Shown: positions 47,352-56,668, numbered from the stretch's first letter. The stretch: DNA of 64,000 bases from Roseiarcus sp963836695 (GCA_963836695.1 CAWIKX010000028.1:4776-68775); one strand, 5' to 3'. The notes: generated from the sequence alone by a model not told the origin. Translations and numbers: made by a program.

Positions 47352-49187
47352 ATGGCGACTAATGGCTCTTCCGCGCAGAGCGCGCCGGCGCTCGGGAGCA
47401 GGGCCTATCCGATCACCGACCACACCTTCGACGTCGTCGTGGTCGGCGCGGGCGGCTCTGGCCTGCGCGCGAGCGTCGGCTGCGCCCAGGCTGGCTTGCG
47501 CACCGCATGCATCTCGAAAGTGTTTCCTACACGTTCGCACACCGTTGCGGCGCAGGGCGGCATTTCGGCTTCGCTCGGCAATATGGGGCCGGACGACTGG
47601 CGCTGGCACATGTACGACACCGTCAAGGGCGCCGACTGGCTCGGCGACCAGGATGCGATCGAATATATGTGTCGCCAGGCGCCGGCCGCCGTATACGAAC
47701 TCGACCATTGGGGTGTGCCGTTCTCGCGCACCGAAGAAGGCAAGATCTATCAGCGCCCGTTCGGCGGGATGACAACCGACTACGGCAAGGGCATCGCGCA
47801 GCGCACTTGCGCCGCTGCCGACCGCACCGGTCATGCCATCCTGCACACGCTATACGGTCAAGCGCTGAAGGCGAAGTGCCAATTCTTCATCGAATATTTC
47901 GCCATTGACCTTCTCCGCGACTCCGAGGGCGCGGTGCGCGGCCTCGTCTGCCTCAAGCTGGACGACGGAACGATCCACCGGTTTCGCGCTCAGACCACTG
48001 TGCTGGCTACGGGCGGCTATGGCCGGGCGTATTTCTCAGCCACTTCGGCTCATACGTGCACCGGGGACGGCAACGCGATGGCGCTGCGCGCGGGCCTGCC
48101 GTTGCAGGATATGGAGTTCGTTCAGTTCCATCCGACCGGCATTTATGGCGCGGGCTGCCTCATCACCGAAGGCGCGCGCGGCGAAGGCGGTTATTTGGTG
48201 AATTCGGAGGGCGAGCGCTTCATGGAGCGCCACGCGCCATCCGCCAAGGACCTTGCTTCGCGCGACGTCGTCAGCCGAGCGATGACGATGGAGATCCGCG
48301 AGGGCCGCGGCGTCGGCAAAGACAAAGACCATATCTACCTGCACCTCGACCATCTCGATCCCGGAGTGCTGCATGAACGGCTGCCCGGCATTTCCGAGAG
48401 CGCCCGCATCTTCGCCGGCGTCGATCTGACCAAGGAGCCGATTCCCGTCCTGCCGACTGTGCACTACAACATGGGCGGCATCCCGACGAATTATCATGGC
48501 GAGGTCCTGACCAAGACCAATGGGGATCCGGACGCGATCGTCCCAGGGCTGATGGCGCTGGGCGAAGCGGCATGCGTCTCGGTGCACGGCGCAAACAGGC
48601 TGGGATCCAACTCGCTGATCGACCTCGTGGTGTTCGGCCGCGCCGCGAGTTTGCGCGCTGCCGAGATGCTCAAGCCTGGTGACAAACAACCCGAACTCGC
48701 CAACGATAGCGCCGATTTTGCGCTCTCCCGCCTCGACCGTTTTCGCAATGCCAAGGGCAAGACGCCGACCGCGGAGCTCAGGCTCAATATGCAGCGCGTC
48801 ATGCAGGAGAACTGCGCCGTATTCCGCACCGGCGAAGTGCTCGCGGAAGGCAACGAGAGGATTCACGCCGCTTGGCGCGGCGGCGCCGACGTCTCCGTGA
48901 CCGATCGTTCGCTGACCTGGAACTCCGATCTCATCGAAACGCTCGAATACGACAATCTGATCGTGCAAGCGGTCGTGACAATGGAGGGCGCCTTAAATCG
49001 TCAAGAAAGCCGCGGCGCCCATGCCCGCGAAGATTATCCTAAGCGCGACGACGTCAACTGGATGAAGCATACCCTCGCCTGGATCGATCCTGGCAAACAG
49101 GCGGTGACGATCGACTACCGGCCGGTGCACACCTATACGATGAGCAACGACATCGGCTACATCGAGCCGAAGGCGCGGGTGTATTGA
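47352..49187 (+). CDS. sdhA: Succinate dehydrogenase flavoprotein subunit
   Basis: A 611-residue subunit that oxidises succinate to fumarate and carries covalent FAD. The FAD-binding start is VVVVGAGGSGLRASVG, then the covalent-FAD His in TRSHTVAAQGG. Substrate residues are in HPTGIYGAGCLITEGARGEGGY and RDVVSRAMT, then PTVHYNMGGIPTN and HGANRLGSNSLIDL. The C-terminal domain ends YRPVHTYTMSNDIGYIEPKARVY. Normal length and intact. It lies 24 bases after the frameshifted sdhD. Confidence 0.97.
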   Translation: MATNGSSAQSAPALGSRAYPITDHTFDVVVVGAGGSGLRASVGCAQAGLRTACISKVFPTRSHTVAAQGGISASLGNMGPDDWRWHMYDTVKGADWLGDQDAIEYMCRQAPAAVYELDHWGVPFSRTEEGKIYQRPFGGMTTDYGKGIAQRTCAAADRTGHAILHTLYGQALKAKCQFFIEYFAIDLLRDSEGAVRGLVCLKLDDGTIHRFRAQTTVLATGGYGRAYFSATSAHTCTGDGNAMALRAGLPLQDMEFVQFHPTGIYGAGCLITEGARGEGGYLVNSEGERFMERHAPSAKDLASRDVVSRAMTMEIREGRGVGKDKDHIYLHLDHLDPGVLHERLPGISESARIFAGVDLTKEPIPVLPTVHYNMGGIPTNYHGEVLTKTNGDPDAIVPGLMALGEAACVSVHGANRLGSNSLIDLVVFGRAASLRAAEMLKPGDKQPELANDSADFALSRLDRFRNAKGKTPTAELRLNMQRVMQENCAVFRTGEVLAEGNERIHAAWRGGADVSVTDRSLTWNSDLIETLEYDNLIVQAVVTMEGALNRQESRGAHAREDYPKRDDVNWMKHTLAWIDPGKQAVTIDYRPVHTYTMSNDIGYIEPKARVY

Positions 49188-49237
49188 GGCAAAGCCGGCG
49201 CGCGGCCTGGCGGCCTTTCGGGAATGGATAAGCAGCT

Positions 49238-50017
49238 ATGGTCCAGCTAACCCTCCCCAAAGACTCCCGCATCAAGCCAGGCAAGACCTGGCCGAAGCCA
49301 GCCACTGCGAAGCGGACGACCGAGTTCCGTATCTATCGCTGGAACCCTGACGACGGCTTGAACCCGCACATGGACGTCTATTTCGTCGATCGCGACGATT
49401 GCGGCCCGATGGTTCTCGACGCGCTCATCTGGATCAAGTCCAAGATCGATTCGACGCTCACCTTCCGTCGCTCCTGCCGCGAGGGCGTGTGCGGCTCATG
49501 CGCAATGAACATTGACGGCGCGAATACTCTTGCCTGCACGCGCGGCATCGGCCACGCTGCGGCGCCAGTGACGATCTATCCGCTGCCTCACCAGGAGGTG
49601 ATCAAGGATCTGGTGCCTGATCTCTCTGTCTTCTACGCCCAGCACGCCTCGATCGAGCCGTGGCTGAAAACCGTAAGTCCCTCGCCGGAGAAGGAATGGC
49701 TGCAGGCGCCCGAGGACCGCTCGAAGCTCGATGGCCTTTACGAGTGCATCCTGTGCGCGTGCTGCTCGACGTCGTGTCCAAGCTATTGGTGGAACGGAGA
49801 CCGCTATCTCGGGCCGGCGGTCCTGCTGCAGGCCTATCGCTGGCTCATCGACTCCCGCGACGAGGCGCAGGGCGAGCGGCTCGACAATCTCGAGGACCCG
49901 TTTCGGCTCTATCGCTGCCACACGATCATGAACTGCGCGCAGACATGCCCAAAGGGTCTGAACCCGGCCAAAGCGATCGTCCACATCAAGGAGCTGATGC
50001 TCGAACGACGGCTGTGA
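49238..50017 (+). CDS. sdhB: Succinate dehydrogenase iron-sulfur subunit
   Basis: A 259-residue protein carrying three iron-sulfur clusters. The 2Fe-2S motif is CREGVCGSCAMNIDG with the last ligand at LACTRG; the 4Fe-4S motif is CILCACCSTSCPSYWWN; the 3Fe-4S motif is CHTIMNCAQTCPKGLNPAKAI. It passes electrons from SdhA to ubiquinone at SdhC/SdhD. Start: ATG at 49238. Operon end; dps follows after 145 bases with its own strong ribosome-binding site. Confidence 0.97.
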   Translation: MVQLTLPKDSRIKPGKTWPKPATAKRTTEFRIYRWNPDDGLNPHMDVYFVDRDDCGPMVLDALIWIKSKIDSTLTFRRSCREGVCGSCAMNIDGANTLACTRGIGHAAAPVTIYPLPHQEVIKDLVPDLSVFYAQHASIEPWLKTVSPSPEKEWLQAPEDRSKLDGLYECILCACCSTSCPSYWWNGDRYLGPAVLLQAYRWLIDSRDEAQGERLDNLEDPFRLYRCHTIMNCAQTCPKGLNPAKAIVHIKELMLERRL

Positions 50018-50161
50018 AAGTCCGCGGGCTGGAAACGATGACCGAGGCGTGCGACGATCTCTGTAAGGCAGCGATGTAGGGCCGAGTTCGTGGTGCAAGC
50101 TCGCTCGCTGGTCACCCCACGCGAGTTCGGCAATCCCAGGGAATCACTCAAGGAGGTCGGA

Positions 50162-50722
50162 ATGACGAAGACGACAGGCGCGAAAGAGACCAGTGCGCGA
50201 ACGAGCAAGGATGCGCATGTCCGCGAGCGCCTCGCCACGCCGTCGGACCTCAAATCGGAAGCGACACGAGACATCTCGGCCGGTCTGGCCGGATTGCTCG
50301 CCGATGTCTTCGCTCTCTATATGAAGACCAAGAACTTCCACTGGCACATGAGCGGTCCGCATTTCCGCGACTATCACCTCCTTTTGGATGAGCAAGGCGA
50401 GCAGATTTTCGCCATGACCGATCCGATGGCGGAACGCGCTCGTAAGATCGGCGGGGCGACTTTGCGCTCGATTGGCGAGATTTCCCGACGCCAGCGCCTT
50501 CTCGACAACGACGCCGAATATGTCGATCCGAAGGACATGCTGGCGGAACTGCGTGACGACAACAAGAGCCTGACCATGAGCATGCGCGCGGTCCACAATA
50601 CGTGCGACGACTACGGCGATGTCGCGACCGCGAGCTTGCTCGAAGTCTGGATCGACGAGACCGAGCGGCGGACCTGGTTTCTTTTTGAGGCGACCCGCGG
50701 CACTCCGGGGCAGAACGACTGA
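50162..50722 (+). CDS. dps: Dps family DNA-binding ferritin
   Basis: A 186-residue ferritin-like protein that oxidises Fe(II) with H2O2 and protects DNA in stationary phase. The ferroxidase motif is FALYMKTKNFHWHMSGPHFRDYHLLLDEQGEQIF (His, His, Asp and Glu at the dimer interface). The N-terminal extension is rich in Lys/Arg/Ser, fit for DNA binding. The C-terminal helix has TASLLEVWIDETERRTWFLFEATRG. Start: ATG 50162 directly after AAGGAGGTCGGA. It converges on the Gfo/Idh/MocA gene. Confidence 0.95.
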   Translation: MTKTTGAKETSARTSKDAHVRERLATPSDLKSEATRDISAGLAGLLADVFALYMKTKNFHWHMSGPHFRDYHLLLDEQGEQIFAMTDPMAERARKIGGATLRSIGEISRRQRLLDNDAEYVDPKDMLAELRDDNKSLTMSMRAVHNTCDDYGDVATASLLEVWIDETERRTWFLFEATRGTPGQND

Positions 50723-50742
50723 GCGCGGGCGAGAGACACCGA

Positions 50743-51752
50743 TTATTCAGCGAAAGGCAACCTAGCGCCGCCTGCTGCGCTCGACCGCTGCGCGGCGTCG
50801 ATCAGGCGGGCGCATAAGATCGCCTCGCTGAGGTTGCTCTTCGCGCTGCCTGTCGCTGCGGCGACAAACTCGTCCGCTACGCCGCCAAACCAATCGGGGT
50901 GGTGCGAGCCTTCCGACAAGGGCGGCGGGCAGGACCAACGATGCTCCTCCGACTTCGATTTCAAGACCACTGCGTCGCCTGCAGCGCGGATTTCCCCGTG
51001 ATCGCCGTCGATCTCGATCGCGTTCGAGCGCTCGTCGGCCGCCCAGGTCAGAAAGATGTTGCTCAAGCCAGCGCCGTATCCAGATCGACGCTCGCCGTAT
51101 CCTCGAGCGGATGCTCGTGGAATCGGCGCGTCTCGAGCGTTGCGGCGACGGCGCCCGGAGCACCGGCCCAACGCGTGACGCAATAGAGCGCATGCCAGCC
51201 GTGATCGAACAGGATGCCGCCGCCGGCCATCGCCGGGTCGACGCGCCAGTTCGTGACGCCGTCGGCGCTCACAGTGATGGCCGGCTGCATTCTGAGCGTC
51301 CGCCAACGGACGCTTCGCACAGCGCCGATCGCCCCCTCGTCAATCAGAGCTGAAATCTTGCGGCAGATCGGCGCCTCGAGCCAGTTGTGCACCGTATGCA
51401 GGACGCGTCCATTGCGCGCGGCGGCCCCCGCCACACGCATTGCGTCCTCGACTCGTGTGACCAGCGGCTTCTCGCAGAGCACGTGAAGGTCGGCGTCAAG
51501 CGCCCTCTCGATCAGCGCCGCGTGGCTGCCCGGGGGCGCGCAAATGTCAACGAAATCGAGCGATTCGCCAGCCAGCAGATCATCGACGGTTTCATGCCAC
51601 CGGCCATCGGGACAGGCGGCGAGAAACGCCCCGCGCCGCGACGCGGCGGCGTCCGTCGCAGCGACAATCCGCACGTCGTCCCGCGCGCGCCAGACCGGCA
51701 AGTGGCCATTGGCCGCGACATTGCCGAAGCCGATGAAGGCGCCTTTGAACAC
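50743..51752 (-). pseudogene. Gfo/Idh/MocA-family dehydrogenase, one frameshift
   Basis: The N-terminal part (51752 to about 51066) reads KGAFIGFGNVAANGHLPVWRARDDVRIVAATD, then GRWHETVDDLLAGESLDFVDICAPPGSHAALIERAL, HVLCEKPLVTRVEDAMRVA and GGILFDHGWHALYCV, a plain inositol-dehydrogenase-like NAD(P) domain with the EKP motif. It hits a stop near 51063. The next frame then continues GLSNIFLTWAADERSNAIEIDG and HGEIRAAG to 50743. The span of 1010 bases is one short of 337 codons, consistent with one lost base. Last gene of the ino1 operon, eight bases after the aminotransferase. A repaired 336-residue enzyme could oxidise an inositol-type ring alcohol; that is inference. Confidence 0.85.
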
Positions 51753-51760
51753 GCTGACGC

Positions 51761-53119
51761 TCAGTCGAGCGAAAACCGGCGCGCGATCGCGGCGAAGGAC
51801 TGATCGAGGATATCGACCCCGCGCAAAGCTTCCTCTTCGGTAATGACCAAAGGCGGGTTGATGCGGATGACGTTGGAATAAGACATGGTGATGAGGCCGC
51901 GCTCGAGCGCCTCATGGAAGAGAGCGCGGGTGATTGTCTTATCCAATGGTTCTTTGGTCTTACGGTCTGCCACTAGCTCCACGCCGATGAGCAGACCGCG
52001 ACCGCGCACATCGCCGACGAAGCGGTATTTTTCCTGCACCTTCTTCAAGGCTTCGAGCATTTTGGCGCCGACGCGCGCCGAATTCTCGACGAGCTTGTCT
52101 TCAAGGATGGCCTCAACCGCGCCGAGCCCCGCCGCGGCGGCCAGCGGATTGCCGCCATAGCTGGACGAACTGCCGCTCGGCTCTCCAAAGGGCTTCGCCG
52201 ACATGTGCTCGAGGGACGAGGCGACAGCGCTTAAGGGAAAGCCGCCGCCGATGCCCTTGCCGATCGTCATGACGTCGGGCTTCAGCCCGAAATGATCGGA
52301 GGCCCACATCTTGCCGGTGCGGCCGAAGCCGACCAGAATTTCGTCGGCGATGAGAAGCGCGCCGGCGTCTGTCGCGATCTCGCGCACCGCGTGGATGAAG
52401 TCGTCGGGCGGGATGACGTTGCCGGCCGTGCCTTGCATCGGCTCAATGATGATCGCCGCGAGCTCGCCCTGAGTGTCGTTCTTGATGACGTTGCGCAGAT
52501 GCTCGGCGCAGGCCATGCCGCACGACGGGTGCTGCAGATTGAACGGGCAGCGGTAGCAATTCGCATAAGGCGAATGATGCATGCCCGGCGGAAATGGCCC
52601 CTGGTGGTTGCGATAGCCGCCGCCCAGCATGCCGATAACGCCCTGGCTCTTGCCATGGAAGCCGCCCCAGAAGCCGATGAACTCGAACTTCTTGGTCACC
52701 GACTTGGCAAGCCGGAACGCGGCCTCGACCGCCTCGGCGCCGCCGGAAAACAATTGCAGATGGGTGAGCCCCTCCGGCAAGAGCGAGGCGACGAGATTGA
52801 GGAATTGAGCACGCGTCTTGGTCGTGAAGCTGCCGAACGTCGACCGTTCGATTTGCTCCTTGAGGCGCTTCACATAGTGCGGGTGGCCGTGTCCTACGCT
52901 GCCAACCGCGATGCCCGCGATGAAGTCGAGATATTCATTGCCGTCCACGTCAGTGATGGTGCAGCCCTTGGCGTGGTCGACGACGATCTGCGAGAAGAGA
53001 GCGATCGATTGCAGGCCGGGCGCCATCGCCTTGGCTTCCTGATCGAAGATCGCTTTCGATTTCGGCCCTGGCACAGTGCGCCGCTGAAATGCGCTGTTCG
53101 GGGATGGGACTTCGTTCAA
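51761..53119 (-). CDS. Class III PLP aminotransferase
   Basis: A 452-residue aminotransferase of fold type I. Features: DGNEYLDFIAGIAVGSVGHGHP, the SGGAEAVEAAFRLAKS phosphate loop, FWGGFHGKSQGVIGMLGG, EPMQGTAGNVIPPDDF, LLIADEILVGFGRTGKMWAS and the PLP lysine Lys288 in TIGKGIGGGFPLSAV. A Cys-rich stretch (CYRCPFNLQHPSCGMAC, four cysteines at about 188-204) is known in one subset of this class. It is the fifth gene of the operon beginning with ino1. It could aminate a keto-cyclitol; alternatively it may be HpnO-like and act on a hopanoid side chain, given the nearby hpn operon. Confidence 0.9.
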   Translation of the reverse strand: MNEVPSPNSAFQRRTVPGPKSKAIFDQEAKAMAPGLQSIALFSQIVVDHAKGCTITDVDGNEYLDFIAGIAVGSVGHGHPHYVKRLKEQIERSTFGSFTTKTRAQFLNLVASLLPEGLTHLQLFSGGAEAVEAAFRLAKSVTKKFEFIGFWGGFHGKSQGVIGMLGGGYRNHQGPFPPGMHHSPYANCYRCPFNLQHPSCGMACAEHLRNVIKNDTQGELAAIIIEPMQGTAGNVIPPDDFIHAVREIATDAGALLIADEILVGFGRTGKMWASDHFGLKPDVMTIGKGIGGGFPLSAVASSLEHMSAKPFGEPSGSSSSYGGNPLAAAAGLGAVEAILEDKLVENSARVGAKMLEALKKVQEKYRFVGDVRGRGLLIGVELVADRKTKEPLDKTITRALFHEALERGLITMSYSNVIRINPPLVITEEEALRGVDILDQSFAAIARRFSLD

Positions 53120-53123
53120 GAGA

Positions 53124-53975
53124 TCAATTCCTTACTGAGGCGACCAAGCGCGGGCGCCGTTGGAAGCGCTCGGTCAGGCAATCGGCGATCGCCTCTGCGG
53201 CGCGGTCGCGATAGAGCGCGTAGCTCGGCCACGCATTGAGATCGATGATCATCGGCGCGCCGTCAGCCTTGATGACGGCGTCGCCGCCAAAGACTTCAAG
53301 GCCAAGCGCACCGGCGGCGCCGAACGCGGCCTCGCTCAGGCGAGCCGGATCGAAAACATGACCCAGCATGCCTTGGTCCCGATGATAGAACCACTGGAAC
53401 CAATTGGCGCCCGTGCTCGCCGCGTGATTCCGGACGCCGTAGAATTTGACGAGATCGCCCGCCACATGCTCCTGGGCGACGACGAACGGGATGCCGCGGT
53501 CAGCGAAACGGCGCAAAGCCTCGCGCCAGCCGGTATCTGAGGCGGCGTACATCACGTCGTCGCGTTGCGTCGCGTGGAAATCATAGCGCTTGATCCAGGC
53601 GCAGTCGGCCGGTCGCGGCGTGTTCGCGTCGGCGGCGACGATCCAGCTCATCGGCGCCGAGACGCGATGGCGGGTGAAAAGGCCAACCATGCGGTGGCGA
53701 TAGGTGTTGCGAATGGCCACCGGCGAATTCACCACGATCGCGCCCGCTTTCTCCATCGCCGCCAGGCGATCAAGAACGGTCCCGCGCTCGCACATGACGA
53801 AGAGGTTGGCCGAGGGCGCTTCAACCACGACGTCGGCGGCCACCAATTCGACCCTGAAGCCCCGCTCCCTCAAAGCTTCGCCGACGCTTCGCATGATCGC
53901 CGCATCGTCGTCGATGCGGCCGGGCGAGTGCGCCGGCTCGCGTAGGACGCCAATGCAGGTAGGTCCCTTGTTCAT
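53124..53975 (-). CDS. ATP-grasp family ligase-like protein
   Basis: A 283-residue protein with an ATP-grasp fold. An N-terminal lid region (IGVLREPAHSPGRIDDDAAIM, RERGFRVELVAADVVVEAP) is followed by the central ATP-binding strands (CAWIKRYDFHATQRDD, PFVVAQEHVAGDLVKFYGV). The metal-binding C-terminal motif is GDAVIKADGAPMIIDLNAWPSYALYRDRAAEAI, where ID-N-W/S resembles the DVN residues. No particular known ligase family is recognised. It overlaps the nucleotidyltransferase gene by four bases and the aminotransferase gene is four bases away. A carboxylate-amine ligation step in a small-molecule pathway is likely. Confidence 0.78.
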   Translation of the reverse strand: MNKGPTCIGVLREPAHSPGRIDDDAAIMRSVGEALRERGFRVELVAADVVVEAPSANLFVMCERGTVLDRLAAMEKAGAIVVNSPVAIRNTYRHRMVGLFTRHRVSAPMSWIVAADANTPRPADCAWIKRYDFHATQRDDVMYAASDTGWREALRRFADRGIPFVVAQEHVAGDLVKFYGVRNHAASTGANWFQWFYHRDQGMLGHVFDPARLSEAAFGAAGALGLEVFGGDAVIKADGAPMIIDLNAWPSYALYRDRAAEAIADCLTERFQRRPRLVASVRN

Positions 53976-54700
53976 GGGCCGGCATTCTCAGGCGAGCGGT
54001 GGAACCCTGCCTGCTCTGCGGCCTCGACGTCGTGCGCGCGGTCGATGTCGAATACCAGGGGCAGGACGACGCCGTAGACAGGGCAGCCTTCGTCGACCAG
54101 CCATTTGAGATAGTCACGCAGACGCTTGAAGCGCGCGGATGGCGTCGCAATCCTTTGCGCCGGAAGCCAATAGATCCCGGCCGTCACGTGGCTGCCTTGA
54201 TCCGCGCCAAGCGCGCGAATGCGGTCGTCATCCTCCAGGCTCGCCCATAGCGGATTCTCGTCATCGACATGACCGGTCAGGCCAAGCACAAACGCATCGT
54301 CCGGAAAGCTTGCGGCCGAGCTCACAAAGAGCTGCAAGGCGCCAACCGGCATGATCGCGTCCACCGTCGTGATCAACGCGCGCGCGCCGGCAAGCCTGGC
54401 GGCGACAAGCTGAAAGCTCGCGTAGGACGACGGCGTCGTCCGCACGATCACGTCGAGATCCAAGCCGTCGGCGTGGTCAGAGAGCCACCGCCGGCAATCG
54501 TCGCTGTCTTCGTTGACGATGACGGTCGCCTGGCGAACGCCGACCGTGCGAAAGCGATCAAGCGCGTGGGCGATCAGCGGTCGTCCGTCGACAGGCGTCA
54601 TCGGCTTGCTGACGCGATAGCCGTCGGCGCGCAGCCGCGTCCCATGACCGGCGGCGATAACGCCTCCCCGCAAGGCGAGCGATGCGGACGCGCCGGTCAT
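53972..54700 (-). CDS. Sugar/inositol-phosphate nucleotidyltransferase-like protein
   Basis: A 242-residue protein of the NTP_transferase (NDP-sugar pyrophosphorylase) fold. The family motif is visible as GVIAAGHGTRLRADGYRVSKPMTPVDGRPLIAHALDR, residues about 13-49 (G-x-G-T-R and K-P-M). DAIMPVGALQLFV includes the metal-binding Asp region. It could activate an inositol or sugar phosphate with CTP or UTP. Inositol-1-phosphate cytidylyltransferases of thermophiles belong to this fold, which fits the ino1 neighbour, but the substrate is unproved. Confidence 0.78.
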   Translation of the reverse strand: MTGASASLALRGGVIAAGHGTRLRADGYRVSKPMTPVDGRPLIAHALDRFRTVGVRQATVIVNEDSDDCRRWLSDHADGLDLDVIVRTTPSSYASFQLVAARLAGARALITTVDAIMPVGALQLFVSSAASFPDDAFVLGLTGHVDDENPLWASLEDDDRIRALGADQGSHVTAGIYWLPAQRIATPSARFKRLRDYLKWLVDEGCPVYGVVLPLVFDIDRAHDVEAAEQAGFHRSPENAGP

Positions 54701-55413
54701 GTCAGGAGTTCAAGCAGATGCGGTAGCGCGGTCACGGCGGCGAGAACGGGCCGGTCCGCAACGCCACGTTCTGCAGCCTGCACGGATTCTGGCGCGATCC
54801 AGATGAAGCCCATGCCGGAACGCCGCGCGCCTTCACCGTCCCGACGCAACGAGTCGCCCACCATCACGGTCGTATCCGCCGTCGCATTGAGCGCTGAAAG
54901 AGCGGCCTGGAAAATCGCCGGTTCGGGCTTTTCGGCGCCGACCCGCTGGCTATCCGTCATGACCCCGAACAGAGGCGCGAGACCCGAGCTCTCGCATGCT
55001 GCTTCGAGATTGCCATAGAAATTCGAGACCACGCCGAGCCGGTAGCGTTCGCCGAGCGCCTCGAGGACCGGGCGATTGCGGGCGAAGGCGGCGGACATCT
55101 CGGACAGAAAGCGCGAGGCCACACGCTTGGCGCGAGCCTCATCGATTCCCGCCCAGCCGGGGGCCACGGCGCGCCGCACGAGTTCGGCCTCGAGCCCTGT
55201 GGCCAAAGAGGCCACCGTCGCCTCGAGGCTGGTCGTCGGCAGGAGCGTGCCAACGAGCGCGTCATCTGCGGCGTAGTAAGCCGGCGCAAAGGCGTCGGCG
55301 GACAGATCCAGCCCCTCCGCACGGTAGAGATCGTGGAAGCGCTCCTTCCACGCCACTCCGTCAGAGTCGAGCGTGCCGCCAAAATCAAACAACACCGTTT
55401 CGATCGCTTGCAC
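54697..55413 (-). CDS. HAD-superfamily hydrolase
   Basis: A 238-residue HAD-superfamily hydrolase. Motif I is VLFDFGGTLDSDGV (nucleophile Asp10), motif II VVSNFYGNLEA, motif III Lys in SQRVGAEKPEPAIFQAAL, motif IV VMVGDSLRRDGEGARRSG. The start codon lies directly after the ino1 stop (55413/55414) and the end overlaps the nucleotidyltransferase gene by four bases. In this operon a role as inositol-phosphate phosphatase is possible, though the enzyme looks like a general HAD phosphatase. Confidence 0.85.
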   Translation of the reverse strand: MQAIETVLFDFGGTLDSDGVAWKERFHDLYRAEGLDLSADAFAPAYYAADDALVGTLLPTTSLEATVASLATGLEAELVRRAVAPGWAGIDEARAKRVASRFLSEMSAAFARNRPVLEALGERYRLGVVSNFYGNLEAACESSGLAPLFGVMTDSQRVGAEKPEPAIFQAALSALNATADTTVMVGDSLRRDGEGARRSGMGFIWIAPESVQAAERGVADRPVLAAVTALPHLLELLT

Positions 55414-56562
55414 TTACCGGCGGCCGCGGCCCGCGACCTTCGCGCTCTTCGGCGCCTCTCCGGGAAGATCGAAAGGCTTGCCCTCAATGAACGCGTTGCA
55501 GGCGTCATGCGCGACGCTGTCGCGCATCTGACGCGGTGGGCTCTTCATGAAGTAGGAGGACGGACCCTCGAGCGGGCCGCCGATGCCGCGCTCGAGACCG
55601 AGCTTCGCGCAGCGCAACGCGTCGATGACGACACCGGCGCTATTCGAGGAATCCTGCACCGATAGTCTCAGCTCGATCTCAAGCGGCGCGTCGCCGAAGC
55701 CGCGCCCCTCCATGCGGATGAAGGCAACCTTGTTATCGCGCTGCCAGGGAATGTAGTCGGAGGGCCCGATGTGGATGTCTGCGTCGTCGAGCCGCTCGTC
55801 GAGCTGCGACTGCACGGATTCGGTCTTGGAAATCTTCTTCGACTTGAGGCGCTTGCGCTCCAGCATGTTGAGGAAGTCGGTATTGCCGGCTGTGTTGAGC
55901 TGGTAGGTGCGATCCACAGCCACGCCACGGTCGGCGAATAGGCGCGCGAGCGAACGGTGGACGATGGTCGCGCCGACCTGGCTCTTGATATCGTCGCCGA
56001 CGATCGGCACCCCCGCATCCTCGAATTTCTTCGACCATTCCGGGTCGGACGCGAGGAACACGGGGATGCAGTTGACCAAGGCGACGCCCGCGTCGAGGCA
56101 GGCCTGCGCGTAATGCTTGGCGGCCTTGTCGGAGCCGACGGGCAGGTAGCACAGCAGCACCTCGGCGCCGGATTTGCGTAAGGCCTCGGCGATGTCGGTC
56201 GGCTCGAGATCCGCCGGACGGAAAGCCTCGTCGTCGCTATAATCCGCCATATGGGCGGCGATCCCGTCGAGCGGCGGCCCCATCTGCACCACGACGTTGG
56301 AGACGGGCAGCGAGCTCTGGAAGATGCGGGTGTTGTTCGGTTTGGCGAAGATCGCCTCCTCGAGCGGTCGGCCGACCTTGCGCTTGTCGACATCGAAAGC
56401 GGCGACGAACTCGACGTCGCAGGCCCGGTAGCCGCCGATCACCTGATGCATGACGCCATCGATCGCGGCGTTGCGGCGGTTGCGATAATATTCCACGCCT
56501 TGCACCAGCGCGCTGGCGCAATTGCCGACTCCGGCGATGGCGACCTTGATGTTCTTTTGCAT
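55414..56562 (-). CDS. ino1: Inositol-3-phosphate synthase
   Basis: A 382-residue enzyme converting glucose 6-phosphate to 1D-myo-inositol 3-phosphate with bound NAD. The NAD motif is VAIAGVGNCASALVQGVEYY. Further marks are VEFVAAFDVDKRKVGRPLEEAI, VALVNCIPVFLASDPEW, KKFEDAGVPIVGDDIKSQVGATIVHR, NTAGNTDFLNMLERKRLKSKKISKTESV and HIGPSDYIPWQRDNKVA, all of the actinobacterial/archaeal short type. Normal length. First gene of a six-gene operon on the minus strand; a promoter candidate lies 79-106 bases before its start. It is uncommon in this type of bacterium outside specialised pathways. Confidence 0.97.
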   Translation of the reverse strand: MQKNIKVAIAGVGNCASALVQGVEYYRNRRNAAIDGVMHQVIGGYRACDVEFVAAFDVDKRKVGRPLEEAIFAKPNNTRIFQSSLPVSNVVVQMGPPLDGIAAHMADYSDDEAFRPADLEPTDIAEALRKSGAEVLLCYLPVGSDKAAKHYAQACLDAGVALVNCIPVFLASDPEWSKKFEDAGVPIVGDDIKSQVGATIVHRSLARLFADRGVAVDRTYQLNTAGNTDFLNMLERKRLKSKKISKTESVQSQLDERLDDADIHIGPSDYIPWQRDNKVAFIRMEGRGFGDAPLEIELRLSVQDSSNSAGVVIDALRCAKLGLERGIGGPLEGPSSYFMKSPPRQMRDSVAHDACNAFIEGKPFDLPGEAPKSAKVAGRGRR

Positions 56563-56640
56563 TCGATCAGTGATCCCGACGGCGCCCGCTGACGGTGTGA
56601 ACGGGGTCCGTCTTCATCCGCAGGCTTGTTGAAAACGTGA

Positions 56641-56668
56641 AGTATATAGGACTGGATTGCGCCAGCAA
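56641..56668 (-). promoter_or_regulatory. Candidate sigma-70 promoter of the ino1 operon
   Basis: On the minus strand TTGCTG (56668-56663) and TATACT (56646-56641) are separated by 16 bases. The -10 differs from TATAAT at one position. A start at about 56634 would leave a 5' leader of some 70 bases before the ino1 ATG. The region up to shc (56563-56746) holds no gene. Confidence 0.5.
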
